64,000 bases of DNA from contig CAJUSR010000002.1 in NCBI GenBank assembly GCA_910588855.1, forward strand, positions 62,001 through 126,000, given 5' to 3'. The notes under the pieces were generated by a model. It saw nothing but the letters and a program-made list of their open reading frames with translations. It ran no database searches and was not told where the DNA came from. The DNA is from an uncultured Kineothrix sp. (GTDB taxonomy: Bacteria > Bacillota > Clostridia > Lachnospirales > Lachnospiraceae). Below, in pieces: positions 8,273-15,795 of the stretch. Made by a program: the position numbers and the translations under genes. Position 1 is the first letter of the stretch, and each line of letters begins with the position of its first letter.

Positions 8273-9535
8273 ATGGGAATGACGATGACCCAGAAAATAT
8301 TAGCGGCACATGCCGGTTTGGAAAAAGTGGAAAAAGGGCAGTTGATTGAAGCGGACTTGGATTTGGTATTGGGAAATGACATTACCAGCCCGGTAGCTAT
8401 TAAAGAGATGGAAAAAATGAAGGTGGATGGCGTATTCGATAAAGATAAAATTGCTTTGGTGCCGGATCACTTTGTGCCGAATAAAGATATCAAATCGGCG
8501 GAACATTGCAAATGCGTCAGAGAATTTGCTTATCGCAATGAAATCACCAATTATTTTGAGGTAGGGGAAATGGGGATTGAACATGCCCTGTTGCCGGAAA
8601 AAGGGCTTACGGTAGCAGGTGATGTGATTATCGGCGCGGATTCCCATACTTGCACTTATGGAGCGCTGGGGGCTTTTTCCACGGGAGTGGGAAGCACGGA
8701 TATGGCGGCAGGCATGGCAACGGGCAAGGCTTGGTTCAAGGTACCCGGTGCAATTAAGTTTAACCTTATCGGCAAACCATCCGAATGGGTAAGCGGGAAA
8801 GACATTATTCTACATATTATCGGAATGATTGGTGTGGACGGTGCATTGTACAAATCGATGGAATTTGTAGGGGAAGGGATTGCAAACCTGACTATGGATG
8901 ACCGATTTACCATAGCGAACATGGCGATAGAAGCCGGCGGAAAGAACGGGATTTTCCCGGTAGACGAGACGGCAATCGCTTATATGAAGGAACATTCCAA
9001 AAAAAATTATACGGTTTATGAAGCGGATGAAGATGCGGTTTATGATGAGGAGTATACCATTGATTTAAATTCACTCCGGCCTACGGTGGCATTTCCCCAT
9101 CTTCCTGAAAATACGAAGACAGTAGATGAAATAACAGAGGATATTGAAATCCAGCAAGTTGTGATTGGCTCTTGTACCAACGGCAGGCTGGATGATTTGA
9201 GGATTGCTGCGAAAGTGCTTGCAGGACGGCATGTGGCAAAAGGGATGCGCTGTATTGTTATCCCCGCTACGCAGGCAATTTATTTGCAGGCTATGGAGGA
9301 AGGACTTTTGAAAACGTTTATCGAAGCAGGGGCGGTAGTAAGCACTCCTACCTGCGGGCCTTGCCTTGGTGGGTATATGGGCATCCTTGCAGAAGGGGAA
9401 CGATGTGTATCGACGACAAACCGTAATTTTGTAGGGCGTATGGGTCATGTGAAATCGGAAATTTATCTGGCAAGCCCGGCAGTAGCGGCAGCCAGTGCTG
9501 TAACCGGAAAGATTACCTGTCCATGCAGGCTGTAA
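8273..9535 (+). CDS. leuC: 3-isopropylmalate dehydratase large subunit
   Basis: Isomerises 2-isopropylmalate to 3-isopropylmalate in leucine synthesis, together with LeuD. The 420-aa length fits the bacterial/archaeal short LeuC/HacA group. The 4Fe-4S ligands are visible as Cys301 (GSCTNGR), Cys361 and Cys364 (CGPCLGG). The GADSHTCTYGALG and FSTGVGSTD motifs of the aconitase superfamily are present. A GGAGG lies just before the ATG. leuD follows 31 bases later. Homoaconitase-like activity cannot be excluded from sequence alone, but the ilvC neighbourhood favours leucine synthesis. Confidence 0.95.
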   Translation: MGMTMTQKILAAHAGLEKVEKGQLIEADLDLVLGNDITSPVAIKEMEKMKVDGVFDKDKIALVPDHFVPNKDIKSAEHCKCVREFAYRNEITNYFEVGEMGIEHALLPEKGLTVAGDVIIGADSHTCTYGALGAFSTGVGSTDMAAGMATGKAWFKVPGAIKFNLIGKPSEWVSGKDIILHIIGMIGVDGALYKSMEFVGEGIANLTMDDRFTIANMAIEAGGKNGIFPVDETAIAYMKEHSKKNYTVYEADEDAVYDEEYTIDLNSLRPTVAFPHLPENTKTVDEITEDIEIQQVVIGSCTNGRLDDLRIAAKVLAGRHVAKGMRCIVIPATQAIYLQAMEEGLLKTFIEAGAVVSTPTCGPCLGGYMGILAEGERCVSTTNRNFVGRMGHVKSEIYLASPAVAAASAVTGKITCPCRL

Positions 9536-9566
9536 CAATAGAAAGAAAAAATTTTTGGAGGAATAT

Positions 9567-10055
9567 ATGAAATCAGCAAAGGGAATCGTATTTAAATATG
9601 GAGATAATGTGGATACGGATGTAATTATTCCGGCAAGATACTTGAACACTTCCGACCCGGAGGAATTGGCTGCCCATTGTATGGAAGACATTGATAATGA
9701 ATTTGTAAATCAGGTGAAAAAAGGCGATATTATAGTGGCAGATAAAAATTTTGGCTGCGGTTCTTCAAGAGAACATGCCCCGATTGCAATTAAAGCAGCG
9801 GGGGTAAGCTGTGTGATTGCAGAGACTTTTGCAAGGATTTTCTACCGGAATGCAATTAATATCGGCCTTCCTATTGTAGAGTGCCCGGAAGCATCCAGAG
9901 GCATTGAAGCAGGGGATGAAGTAGAGGTGGATTTTGAAAGCGGTGTCATTAAAAACCTGACAAAGGGAACCAGCTTTCAAGGGCAGGCATTTCCGGAGTT
10001 TATGCAACGCATCATTGTGGCAGAAGGATTGGTAAATTATATTAACGGGAAGTAG
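9567..10055 (+). CDS. leuD: 3-isopropylmalate dehydratase small subunit
   Basis: The swivelling-domain partner of LeuC. It has the signature GDNVDTDVIIPARYL at the N-terminus and the substrate-loop motif FGCGSSREHAP near residue 60. An in-frame TTG at 9555 extends the frame, but GGAGG at 9557-9561 is correctly placed for the ATG at 9567, giving 162 aa, the normal length. leuB and leuA are not in the window, so the leucine genes are split here. The next 100 bases hold no recognisable signal and the next gene is a TPR protein. Confidence 0.95.
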   Translation: MKSAKGIVFKYGDNVDTDVIIPARYLNTSDPEELAAHCMEDIDNEFVNQVKKGDIIVADKNFGCGSSREHAPIAIKAAGVSCVIAETFARIFYRNAINIGLPIVECPEASRGIEAGDEVEVDFESGVIKNLTKGTSFQGQAFPEFMQRIIVAEGLVNYINGK

Positions 10056-10155
10056 ATGCATGCGGCAAAACAGAGCATAACGTCTGGGCGGTATCCATAA
10101 ATTTGTAAGCCGGATTGGCTTTGTGCAGCAAAACCGTGCAGAAATGGAGTAGAAG

Positions 10156-11028
10156 ATGAACATAGATGATTTTTTCAGGCAGTTGGATGAATATTTCCGG
10201 AAGAATGAACTGGACAAAGTGGAACCTTTCCTGGTTGGGTCTTTGGAACAGGCGAAGGAAACGGAAGATTATGCTGCTTATATTGCGGTAGGGAATGAAA
10301 TGATAGGCTTTTACCGGAGTGTGTCCATGTTCCGTAAAGCATTTGATATTGCAGAGGACGTCCTTTTACTGATGGAAGAATTACAGTTGGAGACAAGCGA
10401 GCATTTTGCCACTACTTTGTTAAATACGGCAACGGCATACCGGGCGGCCGGTGAAATGCAGCAGGCGTATAAATACTATCAGCAGGCGCTGCAAATTTAT
10501 AAAGGTTTACTGCCAAAGGGGGATTACCGCTTTGCGGGTCTGTACAACAATATGAGTATCCTCCTGGAGCAGATGGGGAAGAACGAAGAGGCGGTAAAAC
10601 TGTTGAAGGAAGCGCTTGCTATTGTGGAAAAACTGGAAGATAGCAGGGCGGAACAGGCTACCACATTGACGAACCTGGCGCTATTGTATTTTAAGTTGGA
10701 TAAGGCCAAAAAAGCGGCTGCAGCTTTGAACGAAGCGTTGCGTATTTTTGAAGAAGAGGGAAATGCAGAGGAGACAGATGCCCATTACAGCGCGGCTTTG
10801 GCCGGGGTTGGGGAGGTTTATTACCGTATGGGGGATTATGCAAATTCCTTAGCCTCTTATGAAAAAGCGTTGATAGAAGTAGAGAAACATTTTGGAAAGA
10901 ACCAAAGTTATGGGGTACTGTGTGAAAATTGCGCGGCAGTATGCAGCAGTTTAAAAGAGGAAGAAAAGGCGGAAGCATACAGAAAGCAGGCACAGGAAAT
11001 TTACCGGAAAATAAACAACGAAAAATAA
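10156..11028 (+). CDS. Tetratricopeptide-repeat protein
   Basis: A 290-aa cytoplasmic protein made of about six TPR units, e.g. LLNTATAYRAAGEMQQAYKYYQQAL, GLYNNMSILLEQMGKNEEAVKLLKEAL, TLTNLALLYFKLDKAKKAAAALNEAL and AGVGEVYYRMGDYANSLASYEKAL (each broken by the usual TPR Gly/Ala/Tyr pattern). It resembles the kinesin-light-chain-like or NB-ARC-associated TPR type that mediates protein-protein contacts. There is no signal peptide or catalytic domain. A GGAG precedes the ATG by about eight bases. The partner is unknown. The 3' end of the gene runs into AAATAAAC-type tandem repeats. Confidence 0.8.
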   Translation: MNIDDFFRQLDEYFRKNELDKVEPFLVGSLEQAKETEDYAAYIAVGNEMIGFYRSVSMFRKAFDIAEDVLLLMEELQLETSEHFATTLLNTATAYRAAGEMQQAYKYYQQALQIYKGLLPKGDYRFAGLYNNMSILLEQMGKNEEAVKLLKEALAIVEKLEDSRAEQATTLTNLALLYFKLDKAKKAAAALNEALRIFEEEGNAEETDAHYSAALAGVGEVYYRMGDYANSLASYEKALIEVEKHFGKNQSYGVLCENCAAVCSSLKEEEKAEAYRKQAQEIYRKINNEK

Positions 11029-11105
11029 AAGATGGTAAATAAACGATGAAAAATAAACAACGTCAAATAAACGACGGAAAGTAAACAACAGCAAATAAGC
11101 AACGA
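11029..11105 (+). repeat. Degenerate 13-15 bp tandem repeat, AAATAAACRACG type
   Basis: About six imperfect units such as AAATAAACGATGA, AAATAAACGACGG, AAGTAAACAACAGC and AAATAAGCAACG follow one another directly after the TPR gene. Two further units appear at 11268-11302 before the next gene. The same unit type recurs at 32305-32500 and, more weakly, at 44905-44970. No open frame is maintained. Confidence 0.6.
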
Positions 11106-11129
11106 AAATTAGACAACAAAAAATCGAAG

Positions 11130-11210
11130 ACCCCGCTGCAAGCAACGGGGTATCAAACTTGCAGTGCTGCAGAGCAGCGGGGTATTTGACCTTCGCGGCA
11201 GTCGTCAAAT
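11130..11210. repeat. GC-rich inverted repeats in the gap between TPR and DUF4037 genes
   Basis: ACCCCGCTGC (11130-11139) pairs with GCAGCGGGGT (11174-11183), and ATTTGAC (11184-11190) pairs with GTCAAAT (11204-11210). This GC-rich core is sharply different in composition from the A-rich repeats on both sides (11029-11105 and 11268-11302). No terminator T-run is present. It could be a remnant of an interspersed element; no function is assigned. Confidence 0.4.
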
Positions 11211-11367
11211 GTCTGCAAGCAGCCACTTGGCTCGTTGTTCGCGGGAATAAGCAACGGTAAAAAAGATAAATCAACGATGATGAATAAACGGCGGTAAATA
11301 GAGGATATTGGGGAAAAGAAGCGGGAAAAAGCAGAAAGAAGCAAAAAAGCAGAGGAGGATGCCTGTT

Positions 11368-12348
11368 ATGAAAGGGCTGGAATTATCCGAAAAATATTAT
11401 AATGCCTTTGGAAAAGAGATGATAGAAAAAAATTTTCCGTCGCTGAAAGGACGGGTAGCCGCCGGGCTGGTGGGGCAAGGATCCGAATGTCTTGGCTTTG
11501 ATGATAATATTTCCAAAGACCATGATTACGGTCCCTCCTTTTGTTTATGGCTGACCAGAGAAGATTATCAAGTGTATGGGAAAGCCTTGGCGGAGGAGTA
11601 CCGGAAGCTTCCGAAAGATTTTGAAGGGGTAAAAGGGCGGCTGGAGAGTCTTCATGGAGGCGGACGGGTAGGCGTTTTATGTATCCCTGATTTTTACTAT
11701 GGCCTTCTGGGAACGGAAGGGGTGCCAAAGGATAACAGAGAATGGATGAAGATTCCGGAGACAGCCCTTTGTACGGCAACAAACGGGGAAGTATTTGAGG
11801 ACCCTTTAGGAGAGTTCTCGGCAATACGCGAAGGGCTGCTTTCTTATTACCCGGAAGATGTACGGATAAAGAAAATAGCGGCAAGGGCGGCATTCATGGC
11901 CCAGTCCGGACAATATAATTATGCCCGGGCAATGAAACGAAAGGAATTGGTGGCTGCTAAACTGGCTTTGGCAGAGTTTATGAGTAACACAATTTCTATG
12001 GTATATCTTTTAAATAAGAGATATATGCCTTTTTATAAATGGAGCCACAGGGGAATGAGGGAGCTTCCATTATTATCGGAAATTGGGGATATCCTGCATT
12101 TGCTGGCAGCTATGGAGGAACAGTCTGGGGCATGGGAAGGAACCAAGGAGACGGATTATTTATATACCTTGAACGGGAATGATAAATGCGTAGTCATTAT
12201 TGAAGCAGTGTGTAATCTGGTTTTGCAGGAATTGGCGGCGCAGGGGTTAACGGAAGGGGAAGATAACTTTTTGGAAAGCCATACGATGGGGATGATGGAT
12301 AAGATAAAGGACCCTTATATCCGTTCTCTGCAGGTTATGGAAGGCTAG
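11368..12348 (+). CDS. DUF4037 domain protein (nucleotidyltransferase-like)
   Basis: The 326-aa product resembles the DUF4037 family. The N-terminal part contains GLVGQGSECLGFDDNISKDH, a pattern like the Gly-Ser...Asp-x-Asp metal site of the polymerase-beta nucleotidyltransferase fold, though the substrate is unknown. GGAGG at 11354-11358 points to the ATG at 11368; the ATG at 11359 is too close to it, and the further upstream frame to 11308 is very Lys-rich and runs into repeats. The NusG-domain-II gene begins nine bases after the stop. Function is not predicted. Confidence 0.75.
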   Translation: MKGLELSEKYYNAFGKEMIEKNFPSLKGRVAAGLVGQGSECLGFDDNISKDHDYGPSFCLWLTREDYQVYGKALAEEYRKLPKDFEGVKGRLESLHGGGRVGVLCIPDFYYGLLGTEGVPKDNREWMKIPETALCTATNGEVFEDPLGEFSAIREGLLSYYPEDVRIKKIAARAAFMAQSGQYNYARAMKRKELVAAKLALAEFMSNTISMVYLLNKRYMPFYKWSHRGMRELPLLSEIGDILHLLAAMEEQSGAWEGTKETDYLYTLNGNDKCVVIIEAVCNLVLQELAAQGLTEGEDNFLESHTMGMMDKIKDPYIRSLQVMEG

Positions 12349-12357
12349 GTTGATGGG

Positions 12358-12768
12358 TTGAAGTTAAAAAGGAATGATATCTATTTGGTTTTGGCAGTGC
12401 TGGCGGCAGCCTTTTTTCTTTTTTTCTGGCAGCGCTATGTTATGTTGGGAAATGGTATGACAGTCGTTGCGGAAAGGAATGGGGAAGTGATAGGCAGCTA
12501 TCCCTTAGACCATAATCAGAGGCTTGCTTTCACCGATGATAAAGGAAAAAGGAATGTACTGGTAATCCAGGAAGGAAAAGCGTATATGGAAGAAGCAGAT
12601 TGCCCGGATAAGCTTTGTGTAAAGCAAAAGGCAATTGAAAGGAACGGGGAGAGCATCATCTGCCTTCCTCATAAACTGGTGATACGGATTGCCGGAGGCG
12701 AGGAAGGGGAAGTGGATGCGGTTGCATGGATAGAGGAAGGGTGCGGGTATGAAGAGAAAAACGGCTGA
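12358..12768 (+). CDS. NusG domain II-containing protein, membrane-anchored
   Basis: A 136-aa protein with one N-terminal transmembrane segment (about 8-27) and an extracytoplasmic NusG-II-like beta domain. It has the conserved pattern VIQEGKAYMEEADCPDKLC...CLPHKLVIRI with three Cys. In Clostridia this family sits next to the Gx transporter/heptaprenyl-diphosphate-synthase component I, as here: the next start overlaps this gene by 20 bases. The start is TTG 12358, with no ATG near and only a weak purine stretch before it. The biochemical role is unknown; the Cys pattern suggests a redox or metal function, which is inference. Confidence 0.75.
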   Translation: MKLKRNDIYLVLAVLAAAFFLFFWQRYVMLGNGMTVVAERNGEVIGSYPLDHNQRLAFTDDKGKRNVLVIQEGKAYMEEADCPDKLCVKQKAIERNGESIICLPHKLVIRIAGGEEGEVDAVAWIEEGCGYEEKNG

Positions 12769-13246
12769 CATGGGGCTTTTACTCGCATTTGCCCTTATAC
12801 TTTCCTACGTGGAATCACTGATTCCTTTCTATTTCGGGGTTCCGGGGGTAAAGCTTGGGTTGGCGAATCTGGCAGTGGTATTGGTCTTGTATCGGTATGG
12901 CTGGAAGGAGGCGCTGCTTTTAAATATAATGCGTGTTTTTTTGTCAGGTTTTCTGTTCGGCAACCTGTTTATGGTTATGTATAGCCTGACAGGGGCATTG
13001 AGCAGCTTTTTCTTTATGTACCTGTTAAAGAGGGTAAAGGGCTTTAGTATCATAGGGGTGAGTATGGCAGGTGGCGTGTTCCATAATGTAGGTCAGATTC
13101 TGGTGGCGTATTTTGTAACCAAAACGGCAGGAGTGGCCTTTTACCTGCCGGTGCTTCTTGTAGCCGGGTTGGTTACCGGGCTTTTGATTGGAGTATTGGC
13201 AAAAGAAGTGCTGAAACATATTGGAAAGGAGTCCGTAGACAAATGA
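12749..13246 (+). CDS. Gx transporter family protein (heptaprenyl diphosphate synthase component I-like)
   Basis: A 165-aa polytopic membrane protein with about five helices. Motifs GVKLGLANL and ALLLNIMRVFLSGFLFGN are characteristic of the family annotated as Gx transporter or HepS-like component I, which has an ECF S-component-like fold. It has no relation to the catalytic prenyl transferase, so a transport role is more likely than synthesis. The gene overlaps the NusG-II gene by 20 bases, and its TGA overlaps the ruvA ATG by four (ATGA), indicating translational coupling. Confidence 0.8.
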   Translation: MKRKTADMGLLLAFALILSYVESLIPFYFGVPGVKLGLANLAVVLVLYRYGWKEALLLNIMRVFLSGFLFGNLFMVMYSLTGALSSFFFMYLLKRVKGFSIIGVSMAGGVFHNVGQILVAYFVTKTAGVAFYLPVLLVAGLVTGLLIGVLAKEVLKHIGKESVDK

Positions 13247-13857
13247 TAGCATATTTGAAAGGGGAAATCATTGATATCAGGGAAGACAATTTGATATTGG
13301 AAGTAAATAATATCGGGTACAATATCAGGATTTCGGCCGGAACGGCAGGGCTTTTGCCGGGAATCGGGGAAACGGTTAAAATTTATACATATACACATGT
13401 GAGGGAAGATGCTTTTTGGCTTTATGGTTTTCTTACAAGGGATGATTTGGAAATCTTCCGCAGACTGATTACGGTAAATGGGATTGGTCCAAAAGGAGGG
13501 CTTGCGGTTCTGTCGGTCATGTCCGCGGATGATTTGCGTTTTGCCATCCTTTCGGGAGACGCCAAAGCAATTGCGAAGGCTCCTGGGATTGGGGCAAAGA
13601 CCGCAGAACGGATTATCCTCGATTTGAGGGATAAAGTTTCAATAGATGAAAGTTTTGTGGGAAGGCAGATGGACGTGCAGGGAACGTCTGGCAAAAACGG
13701 AAATATTGGCAGGGTAAGGAACGAGGCAGCGGAGGCGTTGGCGGCGCTTGGCTATTCTCCGTCCGAGGCGCTAAAAGCGGTGAAACAAGTACAAATATCC
13801 GAAGATATGGATACGGAAGATGTCCTTAAGCTTGCCCTGAAAACAATGAACCGATAA
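13243..13857 (+). CDS. ruvA: Holliday junction DNA helicase subunit RuvA
   Basis: A 204-aa junction-binding subunit that tetramerises on four-way DNA and loads RuvB. It has an N-terminal OB fold (1-65, beginning MIAYLKGEI), helix-hairpin-helix motifs (LITVNGIGPKGGLAVL and KAPGIGAKTAERIILDL) and a C-terminal UBA-like domain (EAAEALAALGYSPSEALKAV) that contacts RuvB. It overlaps the preceding gene by ATGA. ruvB starts 20 bases downstream. Confidence 0.97.
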   Translation: MIAYLKGEIIDIREDNLILEVNNIGYNIRISAGTAGLLPGIGETVKIYTYTHVREDAFWLYGFLTRDDLEIFRRLITVNGIGPKGGLAVLSVMSADDLRFAILSGDAKAIAKAPGIGAKTAERIILDLRDKVSIDESFVGRQMDVQGTSGKNGNIGRVRNEAAEALAALGYSPSEALKAVKQVQISEDMDTEDVLKLALKTMNR

Positions 13858-13877
13858 AGCGTGAAAGGCATGGAACT

Positions 13878-14876
13878 ATGGCAAAAAGAATGATAGAAAC
13901 CAGTTTTACGGAAGAGGATGTAAAAATAGAAGGTTCTTTGCGTCCGAAATGTTTAACGGATTATATTGGACAAACGAAAGTAAAAGAAAATTTGAAAATA
14001 TATATAGAGGCGGCGAAACTGAGGAAAGACGCTTTGGATCATGTATTATTTTATGGACCTCCGGGGCTTGGGAAGACGACCCTTGCCGGCATTATTGCTT
14101 CTGAGATGGGGGTAAATATGAAGGTCACCAGCGGACCCGCCATTGAGAAGCCGGGGGAAATTGCAGCGATTTTAAATAATCTGCAAGAAGGGGATTTGCT
14201 GTTTGTGGATGAGATTCATAGACTGAACCGCCAGGTGGAAGAGGTTTTGTATCCGGCGATGGAGGATTACTGCATAGACATTATGATTGGGAAAGGTGCT
14301 TCTGCCCGTTCCATCCGTCTGGATTTGCCCAAATTTACTTTGGTAGGTGCAACCACAAGGGCCGGGCTGCTGACGGCGCCTTTGCGGGACCGGTTTGGGG
14401 TAATCCACAGGCTGGAATTTTATTCCGTGGATGAGTTAAAGCTGATTATCCAGCATTCCGCCCGGGTTTTAGGAGTGGAAATCGAGGAGGAAGGGGCGGT
14501 GGAGCTTGCCAGGAGAAGCAGGGGAACACCGCGTCTGGCCAATCGGATGTTAAAACGGGTGCGGGATTTTGCGCAGATTAAATATGACGGCATTATAACA
14601 AAACAGGTTGCCCAGACGGCTTTAGATTTGATGGAAGTGGACCGGATGGGGCTGGATCATATTGACCGTAATATTCTAACCACAATTATCGATAAATTCA
14701 AGGGCGGGCCGGTAGGGCTGGATACCCTTGCGGCTTCCATAGGGGAGGATGCAGGAACGCTGGAGGACGTATACGAGCCGTTTCTGCTGAAAAACGGGTT
14801 TTTAAACCGGACGCCGAAAGGAAGGGTTGCCACCGATTTAGCATATCATCATTTGGGGCTTGAAATTCCTTTTTAA
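13878..14876 (+). CDS. ruvB: Holliday junction branch-migration ATPase RuvB
   Basis: A 332-aa AAA+ motor of the RuvAB complex. The Walker A is GPPGLGKTT, the Walker B is LFVDEIHRL, sensor 1 lies in LVGATTRAG, the arginine-finger region is APLRDRFG, and the C-terminal winged helix includes GPVGLDTLAASIGED. The length matches the family. It is co-directional with ruvA. The zapA promoter lies in its last codons and just beyond. Confidence 0.98.
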   Translation: MAKRMIETSFTEEDVKIEGSLRPKCLTDYIGQTKVKENLKIYIEAAKLRKDALDHVLFYGPPGLGKTTLAGIIASEMGVNMKVTSGPAIEKPGEIAAILNNLQEGDLLFVDEIHRLNRQVEEVLYPAMEDYCIDIMIGKGASARSIRLDLPKFTLVGATTRAGLLTAPLRDRFGVIHRLEFYSVDELKLIIQHSARVLGVEIEEEGAVELARRSRGTPRLANRMLKRVRDFAQIKYDGIITKQVAQTALDLMEVDRMGLDHIDRNILTTIIDKFKGGPVGLDTLAASIGEDAGTLEDVYEPFLLKNGFLNRTPKGRVATDLAYHHLGLEIPF

Positions 14877-14894
14877 TATCTATATAATAGATGT
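14860..14894 (+). promoter_or_regulatory. Promoter for zapA overlapping the ruvB end
   Basis: TTGAAA (14860-14865) and TATAAT (14883-14888) are 17 bases apart. The -10 lies inside the palindromic 17-mer ATCTATATAATAGATGT (14878-14894), which occurs again exactly at 29805-29821. Confidence 0.6.
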
Positions 14895-14927
14895 GATATA
14901 AGCCATTCCAGAAAGGATGTGAAGGGA

Positions 14928-15344
14928 ATGTCGGCAAAGACAGATACGGAAGTTATCATCGGCGGCAAAGTATTCACTTTAAGCGGATATGAAAGCGAGG
15001 AGTATTTGCAGAAGGTAGCATCTTATATTAATAATAAGACGGCAGAATACGGCAAAATGGACAGCTTCCGGCGACAGCCTGCGGACACCCAGAGCGTCTT
15101 ATTGCAGCTAAATATTGCGGATGATTATTTCAAGGCAAAAAAGCAAATCAGCCTTTTGGAGGAAGAAATCCAAAGCAAGGAAAAGGAACTTTATGATTTA
15201 AAACATGAACTGATTGCTTCGCAGATAAAGCTGGAGAATACGGAGAAAAATGTAAAAAGCCTACAGTCGGAAGTGAACGAAAGCGCAAAGAAAATAATTC
15301 GCATGGAGACAGAACTGAAGGATATGAAAGGGAACGGGAAGTAA
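14928..15344 (+). CDS. zapA: Cell division protein ZapA
   Basis: A 138-aa protein with an N-terminal ZapA fold (EVIIGGKVFTLSGYESEEYL, about 5-75) followed by a long coiled coil (about 70-135, LLEEEIQSKEKELYDLKHEL). ZapA bundles FtsZ filaments at the division ring. The extended coil is common in clostridial homologues. AAGGA at 14913-14917 fits the ATG at 14928 better than the GTG at 14919. A strong terminator follows. Confidence 0.85.
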   Translation: MSAKTDTEVIIGGKVFTLSGYESEEYLQKVASYINNKTAEYGKMDSFRRQPADTQSVLLQLNIADDYFKAKKQISLLEEEIQSKEKELYDLKHELIASQIKLENTEKNVKSLQSEVNESAKKIIRMETELKDMKGNGK

Positions 15345-15369
15345 TCGGAGATAAAGGATAAGATTAAGG

Positions 15370-15395
15370 GCTGTCTTTGGAAAGACAGCTTTTTT
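15370..15395 (+). terminator. Intrinsic terminator of zapA
   Basis: GCTGTCTTT (15370-15378) and AAAGACAGC (15381-15389) form a nine-pair stem with a GG loop, followed by six T. Confidence 0.85.
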
Positions 15396-15496
15396 GCCAT
15401 ATAGGAAAATTCTCCGAATTTCCCATATGGTAATAAAGCAATTATCGCACTGCGGCGGAGGGGAGAATATCGCTGCCGCGACCCGCCGCAGGCGGA

Positions 15497-15522
15497 GAAT
15501 CCTGCAAACAGGATTCTTTTTT
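15497..15522 (+). terminator. Second terminator-like hairpin in the zapA-U32 gap
   Basis: GAATCCTG (15497-15504), a CAAA loop, CAGGATTC (15509-15516), then six T. It is not needed for zapA, which already has its own terminator, so it probably belongs to the repeated module. Confidence 0.6.
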
Positions 15523-15553
15523 ACCATATAAGAAAGTCCTTCGCCAGAAGATG

Positions 15554-15574
15554 AAGTGTCGAAGACACTTTTTT
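15554..15574 (+). terminator. Third terminator-like hairpin in the zapA-U32 gap
   Basis: AAGTGTC (15554-15560), a GAA loop, GACACTT (15564-15570), then TTTT. Downstream (15580-15660) is GC-rich, including a hairpin GGTAGGGGAAGAT / ATCTTCTCTACC at about 15630-15656. No gene is seen in this stretch. Confidence 0.5.
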
Positions 15575-15795
15575 ATGAGCAACCCAGCGCAGCGGAAATA
15601 TGCCGCTATGCAGTGCGCGGGGCGCGCAGCGGTAGGGGAAGATGGATCTTCTCTACCCGATTGAATTTAAATATTATGAAAAACCATCTCTCATTGCCAG
15701 TGTGAGGAAGGTGTTTTCCAATATACTTTGGGGTACACCCATAATGCCGGAGGGTATTTTTGCTATTGGAATCTGAGGGATATGGAAAGGGAAAA

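Larger units (their letters stand above)
15390..15577. repeat. Repeated terminator-plus-CCATATA module
   Basis: After the zapA terminator, TTTTTTGCCATATAGGAAAA (15390-15409) is echoed at 15517-15536 by TTTTTTACCATATAAGAAAG, again directly behind a terminator-like hairpin (15497-15522). A third hairpin with a T-run follows at 15554-15574. The unit hairpin-T6-RCCATATARGAAA is thus present twice, about 127 bases apart, in a 451-base gap with no gene. Confidence 0.5.
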
